Origin: Ctenosaura bakeri
Lineage: Eukaryota > Chordata > Lepidosauria > Squamata > Iguanidae
DNA: 64,000 nucleotides
Reading direction: 5' to 3'
Assembly: GCA_948474755.1 (NCBI GenBank)
Contig: CAOLHI010000920.1
Location: 124,001-188,000, forward strand
The number at the start of each line of letters is the position of its first letter. Position 1 is the first letter of the stretch. The position numbers and the translations under genes were made by a program. The notes beneath the pieces were generated by a model. The model ran no database searches. It was not told where the DNA came from and worked only from the letters and a program-made list of their open reading frames with translations. Shown piece after piece: positions 1 through 9,500 of this stretch.

Positions 1-389
1 GCAGACCTAATGATAAGGAATTCTGGGAGATGCTATCCAATGACATATGGAAAGCTACACCATGCCCATGAGTAAAATATCTCAGGCTTAGAAAAAAAAG
101 TATTGTTCTTATCCATTCAAGAGCTATATATGCATTGGAAATTTCTTTGAATGCTTTTTAACATTTTGTTATTAGCATTTATAAATATTAAAACAAATCC
201 AACTCAGAAAAAAAGTATGTAGACATAGGGTATGTTACAGCAGATTAAAATGATACAACTAACAAAGTACTTGGAGAGAAGAGTTCTTTATAGACAAAAG
301 GAAAACAAAGAAACAGTAAGGAGATTGGAGGAGTCAGAAGGAGAAATGGCCAAGATGTGAGTGTAAGCTTCTACCAAAGGGGCAGAGAA
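1..389. other. Unrecognised A+T-rich sequence
   Basis: I see no coding frame, recognisable repeat or hairpin here. The composition is ordinary A+T-rich vertebrate noncoding DNA. Confidence 0.5.
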
Positions 390-992
390 GTTTTTTTTTT
401 TTATAATTTTATAAATTTTATAAATATATGCAAACGAAAGGGATTGCATTGTCAGGAAAACTTACCAAAAATTTACAGGAAATGAAAGGAATTAATACCA
501 CCCATGATTTTGTGACAATTTGATCTCATGTTCTTCACTTTGCCATCTAACTTGAAACAGCTTATGCATCCCTCAGACAGATGATTAGTTTTTAGAAAAG
601 TCCCTTCTAAACATGAACCGGTAATTGTGTTTGACTGCTATGTTACAATGAAATGTTTGCAAATGATGAATTTATAACAATTAAAAATTAAATTTAAAAG
701 GCAAATGCAGGGGAGAAAGGAGAATGGTTTTGATAAATTACTATATATTCATAAAGAGTTAACGATTGCTCCGAATACAAAGGGTGTTTCATTTCTACAC
801 TTTCATGAAGGTTTGTCCCATTTGTTTTCTGCAACACATAAAAAAGAGAGATATACATCACCATGTTTGGTATGTCCCTCCCCCCGGCACACTTCCCTAT
901 ATTATTCTTCCGCAGTTCGGTCGTTACTATCTTTTCCATTATGAATCCTCAATTTTTACACAAATACATTTTTACCTAATCATCACATGTAT
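390..992 (-). mobile_element. Possible L1 3' UTR, reverse strand
   Basis: This lies directly downstream, on the minus strand, of a recognisable L1 ORF2 end that stops at 993. A poly-T run at 391-402 followed by A/T-rich sequence could be the reverse-complemented poly-A end of the same copy. I cannot match the sequence in between to a known UTR, so the extent is inferred only from position and the poly-T run. Confidence 0.35.
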
Positions 993-1560
993 TTATATTT
1001 TTAACCAATCTATTACCCCTTTCCATTCTCTTTCAAAGTTCTGAACAGATTTGTTTTTTAAAGAATATGCTAATTTTTCAGTCTCAACCATATCCAACAC
1101 TTTTAGTTTCCATTCTTCTAAATTAATTTCTATTTTTTCTTTCCAATCGTGAGCATATGTCAACTGTGCCGCCATAATCAAATACAGTATTATCTTTTGA
1201 TGTCTTCTAATCTCTCAATTCTGACCTAATATATTCAACAAATAACATTTTGGTGCCAATTCAAAATTCACTTTACAAACTTTTTGAATTACATCATGAA
1301 ATCCCTTCCAAAATTTCTTTGCATTTTGACAAGTCCACCACATATGAAAAAAGGTTCCCACCTTCTCCCCACATTTCCAACACTTAGCATCTCCATTTTT
1401 TGTTATTGGTTTTTTTTTTTGGTTTTTTTTTTTTTTTGGTTTTGGTTTTTGGTTTGTTTTGCAACCCTTCTGGAGTCATATACCATCTATGCACCATCTT
1501 ATAGAAGTTTTCTCTTAAATTTAAATTTTCCCAAGAAAGTTTACCGCTCTGGGAAAACAG
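993..1560 (-). pseudogene. L1 LINE ORF2 C-terminal fragment (broken)
   Basis: Read on the minus strand this gives the C-terminal part of an L1-type ORF2. First comes a segment like KMVHRWYMTPEGL (about 1460-1520). A cysteine/histidine knuckle follows at about 1305-1390, with CWKCG, then HMWWTC and QNAKKFW. After that come the DVIQKVCKVNFELAPKCYLLNIL stretch and a terminal helix-rich segment ending EWKGVIDWLKI with a stop at 993. ORF2 makes the endonuclease/reverse transcriptase of L1; only the region after the RT domain is left. A T-rich tract with GG interruptions at about 1400-1455 splits the frame and stops break it elsewhere, so it is dead. The order and spacing of the CX2C and HX4C pattern make L1 much likelier than another LINE clade. 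Confidence 0.8.
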
Positions 1561-3340
1561 CAAATCCTTCTCCCCAAAAAAATTCTACATACAGAATAAA
1601 CAGGACTTAGGGTTGACTGTTACTGCAACCGTGGGATGAGGACTGCATCTTCCATAGTTATTGGAGGCATTAGGCTAGCTTATGGGGAATGGTCAGGAGA
1701 GTCAACAAGGACAGGCTGTCCCCCAAAGGAGGGGAATGACCAGGAATCTCAGGAAGAATTGCTTAGGGCTTGCAACTTCTTTCCTCAGCATCTGCTATGT
1801 GGGACTGTTCATTATCTCTACCCAATAACATGGTTAGCCTTTAGTGGGGCTGCAAGGGGGGCTGTGGGCTTGCAGCCAGGGATGTGTCTTACAATGACTA
1901 GATCTTCCAATCATTTCTGATAGATAGCTCCAGCTAGGCTATTATTTACAACATCTACTTTCTTACAAATGAGATTGAACCAATATGCATGGCATAATTT
2001 CAGAGAAATGAGAGGACATTAAAAAAGGAAAAGAGGTTCTGTCATGGCACTCATTTAACAGGACATTAAACTGAAGCTGAATGCCTGGCAGTGCTCAGTG
2101 TAAAACATTTTTCAACAAGATATGAACAAAACTGAAACAATCATTCTATAGATAAATCCCACTGATTATTAGAAATGAGTTGTTATAATAAAATCTCTGC
2201 AATTAATTTCCAGTGATGTAATTTGTAACTTTTGAAAAGGAGCCTATATTACAAAAAGTTAGAGCATACTCCATTAGTACATTTGTACTCCTTACCCTAA
2301 TAAATCATTTCCTCACTACCTACCACCAGAATTTTCTTTTTAAAGGGGGGACCCATAATCATATAGATATTTACTCCATAATTCTTCCATGTTAATAGAT
2401 AACACTGATGGAAATGTGCTGCTTCATTTAAAAAAAGTTTATTTAATTGATGCAGCTTTTTATTGGTGGCCTTGTAAGAGGAATCATGCAAAGATGCAGG
2501 AAGGATTCCAACCCTCAAGATTTTTTTTTAAAAAAACTTTATGGTTCATGAATGGAATCTGATAGTAGATTGAACTCACCAGTTTATTTAACAACAAAGT
2601 ACTGGATGGGATCTACCTAGATAGCCCAGAGTTCCACACTGAACAAGCCACTAAACCAACTTTATACAGAATTCTTACAAAAATATGTGTTGGTGGCAAG
2701 TGAATAACAAAATGCAATGACATACAAATTCACCAATGAGTAGCCAGCACTCTTCCTAAACTAGTATGCTACATATTTTTTTTCTTGATACTTTATTATA
2801 ATGTTCTAGCTATTCTCATATCAGGAGAATATGTCAAGATTTTTGGAACATGGCTCAGCACATTTTGTACATGTTTAACTTAACTTGAACTCACTAGAGG
2901 CTTTTTATGTTTAAGCAAACTGTTTTCTTCTACATGACTCTACTTCACTGAGGCCTTATAACTTTGTTCTGACTTTGCTCCTTCACTAAACAGGTATACC
3001 ATGAACAGTTTTTTCTCTGTTCCATCTAGCTGTTTCCTAAGGTAGGAATACAAAAAGCCTAGCCATTGGCTCACAATGCTCATTCAAATCATTTGATTAC
3101 TATAAAATCTTTATCAAATTGGCCTGACTTTCACTGCATAAACTACCCTCCTGCATTCAAGAGTCATGGAAGATGCTGTCCTATTTGGAACATCCACCAT
3201 TTTCCCAGTTTGGGGCTTGCAGTAGCTTACCACAGTCAAAACAAACATAGTTAAAATTTTACAATAGGCAATAGATAAAAAGCAATGAAGCCATCAGAAA
3301 ATTTAAACCAGTTAAAAATGTAAACCATTACAACAACAGC
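1561..3340. other. Unrecognised noncoding sequence
   Basis: I find no family I can name here. The 94-residue frame at 1636-1920 has no recognisable motif and is probably chance. A short A/T homopolymer run lies at 2521-2538. Confidence 0.45.
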
Positions 3341-3344
3341 AGTA

Positions 3345-3346
3345 GC

Positions 3347-3380
<34 letters not shown>
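3345..3380 (+). repeat. (CAA)n microsatellite
   Basis: About a dozen CAA units in a row. It could be the tail of a decayed SINE, since Sauria SINE tails elsewhere in this window end in ACAACAACAA, but no SINE body is visible to its left. Confidence 0.9.
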
Positions 3381-3411
3381 GTCCAGCACCTTACACAAGG
3401 CCTGTTTACTA

Positions 3412-3413
3412 CT

Positions 3414-3452
<39 letters not shown>

Positions 3453-3470
3453 AGTAATAGTAATAGTAAT
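3412..3470 (+). repeat. (TAG)n / (TAATAG)n microsatellite
   Basis: A run of about 13 TAG units that decays into TAATAG units. Together with the nearby CAA run it produces the poly-threonine and poly-valine stretches of the minus-strand frame 3251-3664. Confidence 0.92.
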
Positions 3471-3479
3471 ATTTCTTGA

Positions 3480-3770
3480 AGAACTGTCAGAATAAAAAGG
3501 GTCTGTTTGTGGAAAAATAGTAAGGAGGATAATAGTCTAGACTGTCTAGGAAGGGAGTTCCAGAGTCTGGGGGCAGCCACTAAGAAGGCCCTCTCCTGTG
3601 TTCCTATCAGATGTACCCATGAGAGTGGTGGGGCAGGGAGAAGAACCATCCCAGGAGATCTCAAAAGACAGGCAGGGAATACAGTTCATCAAATAAACTG
3701 GCCTGAGCCATATGGGGCTCTATAAGTTGTCACCAGCATTTTCAACTGCATTTTAAACATTCTGACTTTG
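3480..3770 (-). pseudogene. L2-like LINE ORF C-terminal fragment
   Basis: Minus-strand translation from 3664 to about 3489 gives RAFLVAAPRLWNSLPRQSRL followed by a hydrophobic FFHKQTLFIL end. This is the conserved C-terminal tail of L2/CR1-group LINE polyproteins (typically RAFSVAAPKLWNSLP, then a short linker and LKTHLF). Upstream plus-strand sequence to about 3770 aligns by eye with the same family elsewhere in the window (54690-55300). The reading frame runs into microsatellites on its 3' side and there is no RT domain, so it is a 5'-truncated dead copy. Confidence 0.7.
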
Positions 3771-4056
3771 GATTCTCACCTCTTTCCAAAGATGGGAATC
3801 TGGGACTTTCTGCATGGAGCTGCAGCTTTCCTCATGGAACTTAAAAACACTTGTTCAGATCTTCAGGGAGGTTTTAAAAAGTATCTTGGAGGCTCACAGT
3901 GGTAGCAGCTGAAAGGGAAAGATGCTGCACAACTGATGTGCATGTGACCACCTGGATTAGGACCAAAACCAGCAAGAAAAGTAGGTGCAGTACAGTGTTT
4001 GAACGAATAATGTTTTTGAATTTGATCTAATTTCAGAGCTGCTTCATTTCCAAGGT

Positions 4057-4151
4057 GTAGAAAGGCCCCTCCCTAAATTGCAAACCCCAGGATACCATAG
4101 GATGCTGAAAATGGAATAATAGCACTATAACAGTCTAGTGTGGCAATGACC
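4057..4151. mobile_element. Foldback MITE type A, right half only (A1)
   Basis: This matches the right half of the 200-bp palindromic element found complete at 4181-4382: a CCCCTCCCTAAA segment, CCCCAGGATACCATAGGATG, then GGAATAATAGCACTATAACA, ending near a GGTC-type terminus. The left half is absent. Only 29 bp separate it from the next complete copy. Confidence 0.72.
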
Positions 4152-4180
4152 AAAGACTCATACACATGTGCAAACTCATA

Positions 4181-4382
4181 GGGCCTTCGCACACCACACT
4201 GTTGTATTGCTATGATTCTACTTTCAACATCCTATGGAATCCTGGGGTTTGCAGTTTAGGGAGGGGCCTTTAGAATTCTCAGCCAGAGAGCTCTTTGGGC
4301 CCAGTAAAGTACAAATCCCAGAGTTCCACAGGATGTTGAAAGTGGAATAATAGCATTGTAAGAGTGTAGTGCAGAAAGGCCC
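4181..4382. mobile_element. Foldback MITE type A (A2), Harbinger-like, TSD ATA
   Basis: A 202-bp element whose two halves are near inverted copies. The left arm has CTTTCAACATCCTATGGAAT and the right arm has ATTCCACAGGATGTTGAAAG in complementary form. The ends are GGGCCTTCGCAC and its complement-like GTGCAGAAAGGCCC. A 3-bp direct repeat ATA flanks it (4178-4180 and 4383-4385). GGCC-type ends with a 3-bp duplication point to the PIF/Harbinger superfamily. There is no coding capacity. Confidence 0.82.
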
Positions 4383-4385
4383 ATA

Positions 4386-4908
4386 GTCACAGAGAGAGAG
4401 TATAAAACAATCTGACACTACATTTTTCTGCATTTTTATGGTTTCTAAGGGTAAACTCAGGGTGAATTCACACATTCCATTATTGTACTTCTGCCCTCAT
4501 TCTTTTTCCAGTTGTTATGCCTCTCCAACAACAAAGGCTATATGTGAGGATCCAGTTTCCAAAGGCTGGAAAAATTTCTGTTTTGGTTTACTACTTCCAA
4601 ACTCCCCATGACAGCAGAGACACTAACTGGGGCAGTCTGAAAGTTACATCAAAAGCCTAACTTTTCCAGACTGGTTACAGAGGTGCTGTATTCCATGAAT
4701 CCCTACATAAAAGAAAAAACACATATGTTTGTGTCCCATAACACCTAAAGGCAATGACATGCACACAGACACTTTAGCACATCCATATGCACATTTCCAC
4801 TATTTTTGGTATAGGACACAATACAGTTGTGTTCACTTAAAGTTTCTTCACCTTTTGTAAGACACCACATGGCTTCTGAGCATCCCCTGTGTTATTTATC
4901 CACACTAA
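4386..4908. other. Unrecognised noncoding sequence
   Basis: I recognise nothing here: no coding frame and no clear repeat match. Confidence 0.45.
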
Positions 4909-5110
4909 GGGCATTGCCTCCCTACACTGGTATAGTGCTATAATTCCACTTTCAACATCCTGTGGAATTTTGGGGTTTGTAGTTTCCTGAGGCCAAAGAG
5001 CTCTCTGGCTGAAAATTCTAAATGCCCATCTCTAAACTGCAAAAACCAGGATTCCACAGGATGTTGAAAGTGGAATAATAGCACTATAAAAGTGTAGGGC
5101 AGAAGCGGCC
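4909..5110. mobile_element. Foldback MITE type A (A3), TSD TAA
   Basis: A complete 202-bp copy, the same length as A2. Its left end is GGGCATTGCCTCCCTACAC and its right end GTGTAGGGCAGAAGCGGCC. TAA is repeated at 4906-4908 and 5111-5113. The right flank from 5111 also matches the right flank of copy A4; see findings. Confidence 0.83.
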
Positions 5111-5136
5111 TAAGACTGTGTATGTTGATGTTACAC

Positions 5137-5985
5137 AAGTTGGGGAAATTAGCACGAAGCACAAGCTAGCAATATGAGAGGCATGGCAATGGAGCAAGAT
5201 CTTTTACCCAATGTCTACGGGGTCAGGCTGAGTCAAGGAGCAAACAGAAGTGTAAGAATAATAATTATTTTTATTAAAATACAGTCAGACAGTGTATGCA
5301 ACACACTCACACCAAGAACTAAAGAAATAAAGGTTGGAGTGGGATAGAGGGATTTTTAAAAGGCAGTTGTTGGTTTGGGTAATACTACACCTGTCCTGGA
5401 GCCTGGATAGTCTGCAGATTGAGTTCGTAGGTATGAGGTCTCAGTACATGGGAGTGAGGGGAAGGCTCACCAAGCAAAGTGGCAGCAAGGCTGGATGGAA
5501 GTCGGGAGCGATCCAAAGAAGCTCACAAAGTCAGGGGTTTATGTAGGGAGAAATGTGGCCACAGGCTGTTCCGTACTTGGGTAAAACAATGAGTTTCAGG
5601 CTGGAGACAAAGTCTCCGAAAGGTCAGAATTTAGCATGATTGAGTTAAGTCCAAATTGAGAAAGGAGTAGACAGTATGCAAATGCAGAATGCTTGACAGA
5701 TGAAGATTCTCCTAATCAAGCCTCCTGCTCGGGGCAGGGAGTTCTTTGTAAGTAGCATGCGTACATAATAGAGTACATGCCTTTGAGGTCTCCTGAAGTG
5801 GTGGGACTAATTCTGGCCTGCCTGTATTTGTTTGGAATATTACAGCGATTAGCGGCCATGCCTGTCTGTGAGCTTGTCCAGGGGACCTCGCAGCATGTGG
5901 AGAGGAATAGGTAAAGAAGGCCAAATTATTGATATCAAAGTGATATCTAATATCCCATAAGTCCGGGCTAGAAACTACAGTAACA
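5137..5985 (-). mobile_element. Solo LTR, reverse orientation (LTR1), truncated at its 3' end
   Basis: On the minus strand this aligns along nearly its whole length with the forward LTRs at 26102-27014 and 29710-30571. Shared blocks include the CACCCAATGTCTACGGGG region (reverse complement near 5205-5222), the polyadenylation signal region near 5265-5275, the Leu/Pro-like CT-rich block, and the terminal GATATCA palindrome near 5933-5944. The LTR 5' end (plus-strand right end) is the TGTTAC/GTAACA terminus at 5980-5985. The opposite end lacks about 50 bp: homology begins at TTGGGGAAATTAGCAC near 5137. No internal retroviral or gag-pol-like sequence adjoins it, so it is solo or heavily deleted. 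The TATA region is mutated (CTACATAAA on the minus strand). Confidence 0.8.
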
Positions 5986-5997
5986 GCAGAAATGGCC
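5986..5997. mobile_element. Isolated MITE right terminus
   Basis: GCAGAAATGGCC directly after the LTR is identical to the right-terminal 12 bp of the type A, B and C MITEs (compare 57525-57536 and 56015-56026). It suggests LTR1 inserted near the end of such an element. The rest of that element is not visible on the other side, probably because of the same deletion that removed the LTR 3' end. Confidence 0.5.
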
Positions 5998-6635
5998 AAA
6001 GTTATCCTCTATTATAAACTTTTGGCTGATATATGCTCCTTATTTGTGTCCACCTGAAATGTTAAGGTTGTTCAAAGTTAACTATTATTTTATAAATTAT
6101 GGCAAATTTATATCGAGACTTACTAAATAGGCTTCCTGACAAAGACACACAGCAAATGGCATGGCAAATGCTACATCCTGGCTACCCTTTCAAGCTTAAG
6201 TAACTTCTTCTGCTTTCTGTATTCATTAGCTCTCAAGTGTTTACACAGAGCTACAGTAGGCTAAAATTCAATAGAGTTGAAATGTGCTCATTAAAAGTAG
6301 ACTGAGTGAGAAAAAACCTGGAGTTTGAGCTCAGATTTATTTTCAGTCACAGGAGAAAATATCACAGCTATGAGTCATCAACCACATACCTCCTCTCTCC
6401 TCTCACAAAGAACTAAGTCCAAAATCAAAACTGAGAAGGAGATGGCTAAAATCTTATAAAATACCCTCTCTCAAATCTATTCACAAAAATAACACCATAA
6501 GAAACAGAATTAGACATCTCCACATTAATTTCTTTTGGGTTGTATTTCAGCATCATATTGCTGATTCATGAAATTCTGCTTACACTCTGCTGAATCAGGA
6601 CTCAGAATTGAGGGTGCCAGAGGTGGCATTATATT
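5998..6635. other. Unrecognised noncoding sequence
   Basis: A+T-rich sequence with no recognisable element or coding frame. Confidence 0.45.
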
Positions 6636-7102
6636 GGCCCTATCCGGACGTGGGGAAGGAGCTGCACAAAAACAGGACTTACCAGATTTCTTCAGCATCC
6701 GGGCAAGTCTGTCGGGATGAGGAGCAGTGTGAGCTCGTCGCTCCGCACTGCTCCGGCATCCAAAATGGCGGCTTCTGGTTGGTGGGAGGCTCTCCACCAA
6801 CCGGAGAAGATTGCCAGCCGAAAGCCTGCCCCCGGAAGATCTGCAGGCACACACTAGTGCACACCTGCAAATCTGCTCCGGAGCGCAGGGACGGAGCAAC
6901 ACAGAATCGTGCGCTCTGTGCTTTTTAAAAACCTCTAAAAAGAGGTTTTTAAAAAGCATGCTGTGCAACCAGTTCTGGTCGCTCCGAACTGGACTGAGGT
7001 GTGGAACTACAAAAAGTAGTCTGCCCCAGTCCAGTCCACGGTGCAGAAGACCTTGGTCGGAGGTCGCTCTGCCCCATTTTACTAGCCGGTGCGGAAATAG
7101 CC
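6636..7102 (-). mobile_element. Multi-hairpin MITE type C (C1), Harbinger-like, TSD ATT
   Basis: A 467-bp element. It starts GGCCCTATCCGGAC and ends with the complement of GGCTATTTCCGCAC, flanked by ATT at 6633-6635 and 7103-7105. Inside are serial perfect or near-perfect hairpins: around 6722-6752 (GCAGTGTGAG and its complement), 6774-6804 (GGTTGGTGGGAG and CTCTCCACCAACC), and an A/T-rich central one at 6922-6957. ACTTAC at 6677-6682 is a splice-donor GTAAGT on the minus strand, and AAAATGGCGGC at 6762-6772 matches the YY1 consensus. The long frames on both strands (195, 106 and 98 residues) come from the G+C-rich composition and palindromes; none resembles a transposase. Strand is assigned by donor direction. 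Confidence 0.82.
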
Positions 7103-7177
7103 ATTGAGTCAAGACATTTTTTTTTCTAGCTCTGTATTGTGCGATTTACATTGTTATGTTTTATCATCCTTGTCTTT

Positions 7178-7371
7178 GGCCATTTCTGTACTACACTCTT
7201 ATAATGCTATTATTCCACGTTCAGGCTCCTGTGGAATTCTGGGGTTTGTAGTTTACTGAGGCCCAAGAGCTCTCTTGCTGAGAAATCTAAAGGCCCCTCC
7301 CTCAACTGCAAACCCCAGGATTCCATAGGATGTTGAAAGTGGAATAATAGCAGTGTAGGGCAGAAGTGGCC
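7178..7371. mobile_element. Foldback MITE type A (A4)
   Basis: A 194-bp copy running from GGCCATTTCTGTACTAC to GTAGGGCAGAAGTGGCC. The right arm has lost about 8 bp (AATAGCAGTGTAGG instead of AATAGCACTATAACAGTGTAG). TTT on the left and TAA on the right do not match, so the target duplication is not clear. The right flank is shared with A3 and is interrupted by B1 ten bases away. Confidence 0.75.
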
Positions 7372-7380
7372 TAAGACTGG

Positions 7381-7802
7381 GGCTCTTTCTGCACCTTACC
7401 TTCTTCCAGCGCTGGGACGTGGGGATCGCGCAAGCAGTCTCCGTTGAGAGGCTCTCGCGTCCAGTGTCCTTCGACTTCACACGAGCTGCCTGCTCTCATG
7501 AGAGCCCCGCCTCTTCCTTCTGCAGCTCAACCTGGGAGTTTCCAAGGCTGCGCTGGGGGAGGAAGCATGACTGGCGCAGCTCCAGAGGGACAACATGCCA
7601 GGTAAGTGCGCACAGGGCCAAAGAGAAATGCACGATCACACACCATTTTCGGCTTCCAGTCGAAAATGAAAAGGTGCATGATTGGCGCCTGCTGGCCCCT
7701 GGAGCATTGTGCAATTGTGAGTGCGTTGTGCAGATCGCACCTCACAATCGTGCAATGCTCCAAGGCCCTCTTTCGCATGGAAAATGCCGTGTGAAAAGGA
7801 CC
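7381..7802 (+). mobile_element. MITE type B (B1), Harbinger-like, TSD TGG
   Basis: A 422-bp element running from GGCTCTTTCTGCACC to GTGTGAAAAGGACC. TGG is repeated at 7378-7380 and 7803-7805. Removing the element restores a sequence that matches the uninterrupted flank of A3 at 5111-5132, which confirms its limits. It has a splice-donor core CAGGTAAGTG (GTAAGTG at 7602-7608) and a hairpin formed by TTTTCGGC and its complement around 7648-7668. A second hairpin lies around 7707-7762 (GCATTGTGCAATTGTGAG and its complement). Coding frames here are compositional shadows. Confidence 0.85.
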
Positions 7803-8380
7803 TGGGTATGTTGATGTTCCACCCTTTTGTGAAAAGGATTCTATGAATAATTGTTGTTGTTGTTGTTAGCAGCGCCAGTTTTCGAAAGTCTAAGGTAAAG
7901 GTTGATCTTTCAATTTAAAATCCTTTTAGCTTCCCTCTCACCTCTTCGTCCAGTGAGGAACGTCTACTGCTAGATACCCTCCGCTCATTCATTTATGGAA
8001 GGACAAGTATAAATCCAACCCTACAATGTCTGAAAAAAGAAGAAAAAGAAACCATGTAGGCCAAACTTGATATTACACAGAAGAGGCATTTTTTTTTCTT
8101 TTAATGAAAAAGGACCATTTGATTGGAGGAAGAATTTGTTTGACTGTTTCCCACTCAGTTAGCTTTCCCACTCAGTTAGCTTCCAGTCACCATTCACCTA
8201 CACCTGCCCTCCACTCTTATGTGGTAGGAAATTCAGGGATGATACTGTATCTAAAAAGCACTCAGGAGTCAAATGGACTTATAGTGTACCATTTCTAACT
8301 CCTTATTCCAGTGTTCTACAGCTGCTTTTTGTTACAAAATGAGATGGAAAAAGAGGCTGTTAGGAGGCTACTACCTTTGC
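7803..8380. other. Unrecognised sequence with short (TTG)n
   Basis: It begins with the continuation of the flank shared with A3 (to about 7818). A TTG run lies at 7851-7866. The rest is not identifiable. Confidence 0.4.
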
Positions 8381-8417
8381 TGGGCTGGGCTGGGCTGGGC
8401 TGGGCTAGGCTGGGCTG
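8381..8417 (+). repeat. (TGGGC)n short tandem repeat
   Basis: About seven units of a 5-bp motif, TGGGC, with one unit changed to TAGGC. The G tracts are only three long, so quadruplex formation is possible but not implied. Confidence 0.9.
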
Positions 8418-9404
8418 GAAAGGAAAGGACTAAAAAAACAAAAAAACCCTAAGTGTTTATTTTGAGTAACTGCTTGTAGGATGGCATCGTACCTTAAGTA
8501 TTAGTGAGTTCAAAGTGACTTAATCTCCTAGCATCAGTATGGAGGAATTGCAGTTTTCAAATGATGAGAAATTATTTACCAACTAAGTGGTGCTCTAAAT
8601 GAAATGTCACCTCACCGTAGAAGCTTTTACACTAGCCACACAGGATTGCATAGTTGAGAAATCAATACTGTTTTCTCCTCTTGTCTGCTTCCAAATGGAC
8701 ATTGAATCTGTGCTACCATGTGATGCTTTACAAAAATGCTGACAAACCTCTCTCTTCCTTCTCATTCCCAAAGCATTCACATCTTAAATGCATCATAATA
8801 AAGTGACTAAGTATTCTTTCCTCATTTTTCAAGTAAAAAGCATATTTTACTTCTTCTTGTGCTTTGAATAAAACAATAATTGATGAACACCAGAAGGGCT
8901 TTTTGGGGTATATTCAACATTTGACAAAGTCTAAGTAAGCTGAAGAAACCACAAAGGATATTGATTTTCCATGAAAGGGTAAAGACAGATCTTTCTTCAT
9001 TTGAAACATTCTGCTTTTCGACCAAATGCCACAAAGAAAATCCAGACAATGAGAAAGGAGCACAAGAGAACAGCAGAGCGAAGGGGGTAAAAAGATGTAT
9101 GATTCAAGGTCTAATTGACTCTGTTTGCCTTTCTAATGCCTATTAGTGGAAGGGAAAAAGATGTGGTTTTAGAAAACCCATTTAACACCAATAAGTAAGA
9201 GAGGAATTACAAAGCTGTCACTGTATTCCTATGGGTAAAATTGCTGTATGTGAGCATTACATTTCCACAAAAAAATGTTGAGGAACTACCACATCCGGTA
9301 GTGCTATTGTAGTATGGCCATGCAGGAAATAAGCTCAGATGACTGGCTGACTGCTTGACCCTAGTTCCTAAAGCAAACCTTTCAGAAGCAGCAGCACATT
9401 CAAA
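8418..9404. other. Unrecognised noncoding sequence
   Basis: No repeat family or coding frame recognised. The 75- and 61-residue frames on opposite strands at 8822-9146 overlap each other and have no motif. Confidence 0.45.
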
Positions 9405-9500
9405 GCTGCCTGTTGGGGATGCTTAGTTAGAGATCCTGCACTAAGTAAGGGGTTGGACTTGATGGCCCACAAGGTCTCTTCCAACTCTATGATTGTATGG
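9405..9500 (+). mobile_element. CR1 LINE 3' end fragment
   Basis: It contains the characteristic CR1 3' terminal region: GGGGTTGGACTTGATGGCCC, GGTCTCTTCCAACTC, then TATGATTGTATGG, a worn version of the ATTCTATG octamer repeat that ends CR1 elements in reptiles and birds. Only the 3' UTR survives, as usual for 5'-truncated CR1. Confidence 0.78.

Noticed and set aside
3251..3664. 137-residue minus-strand frame read as a whole gene
   Set aside because: Only the first third is meaningful (L2-like tail); the rest is poly-Thr/poly-Val from TAG and CAA microsatellites.
6525..7112. 195-residue minus-strand frame and overlapping plus-strand frames in C1
   Set aside because: The frame runs from flank through the whole MITE and reflects the hairpins; related copies have different breaks and no conserved protein.
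8381..8417. Possible G-quadruplex
   Set aside because: G runs of three separated by CT are possible, but the tract is short and there is no functional context.
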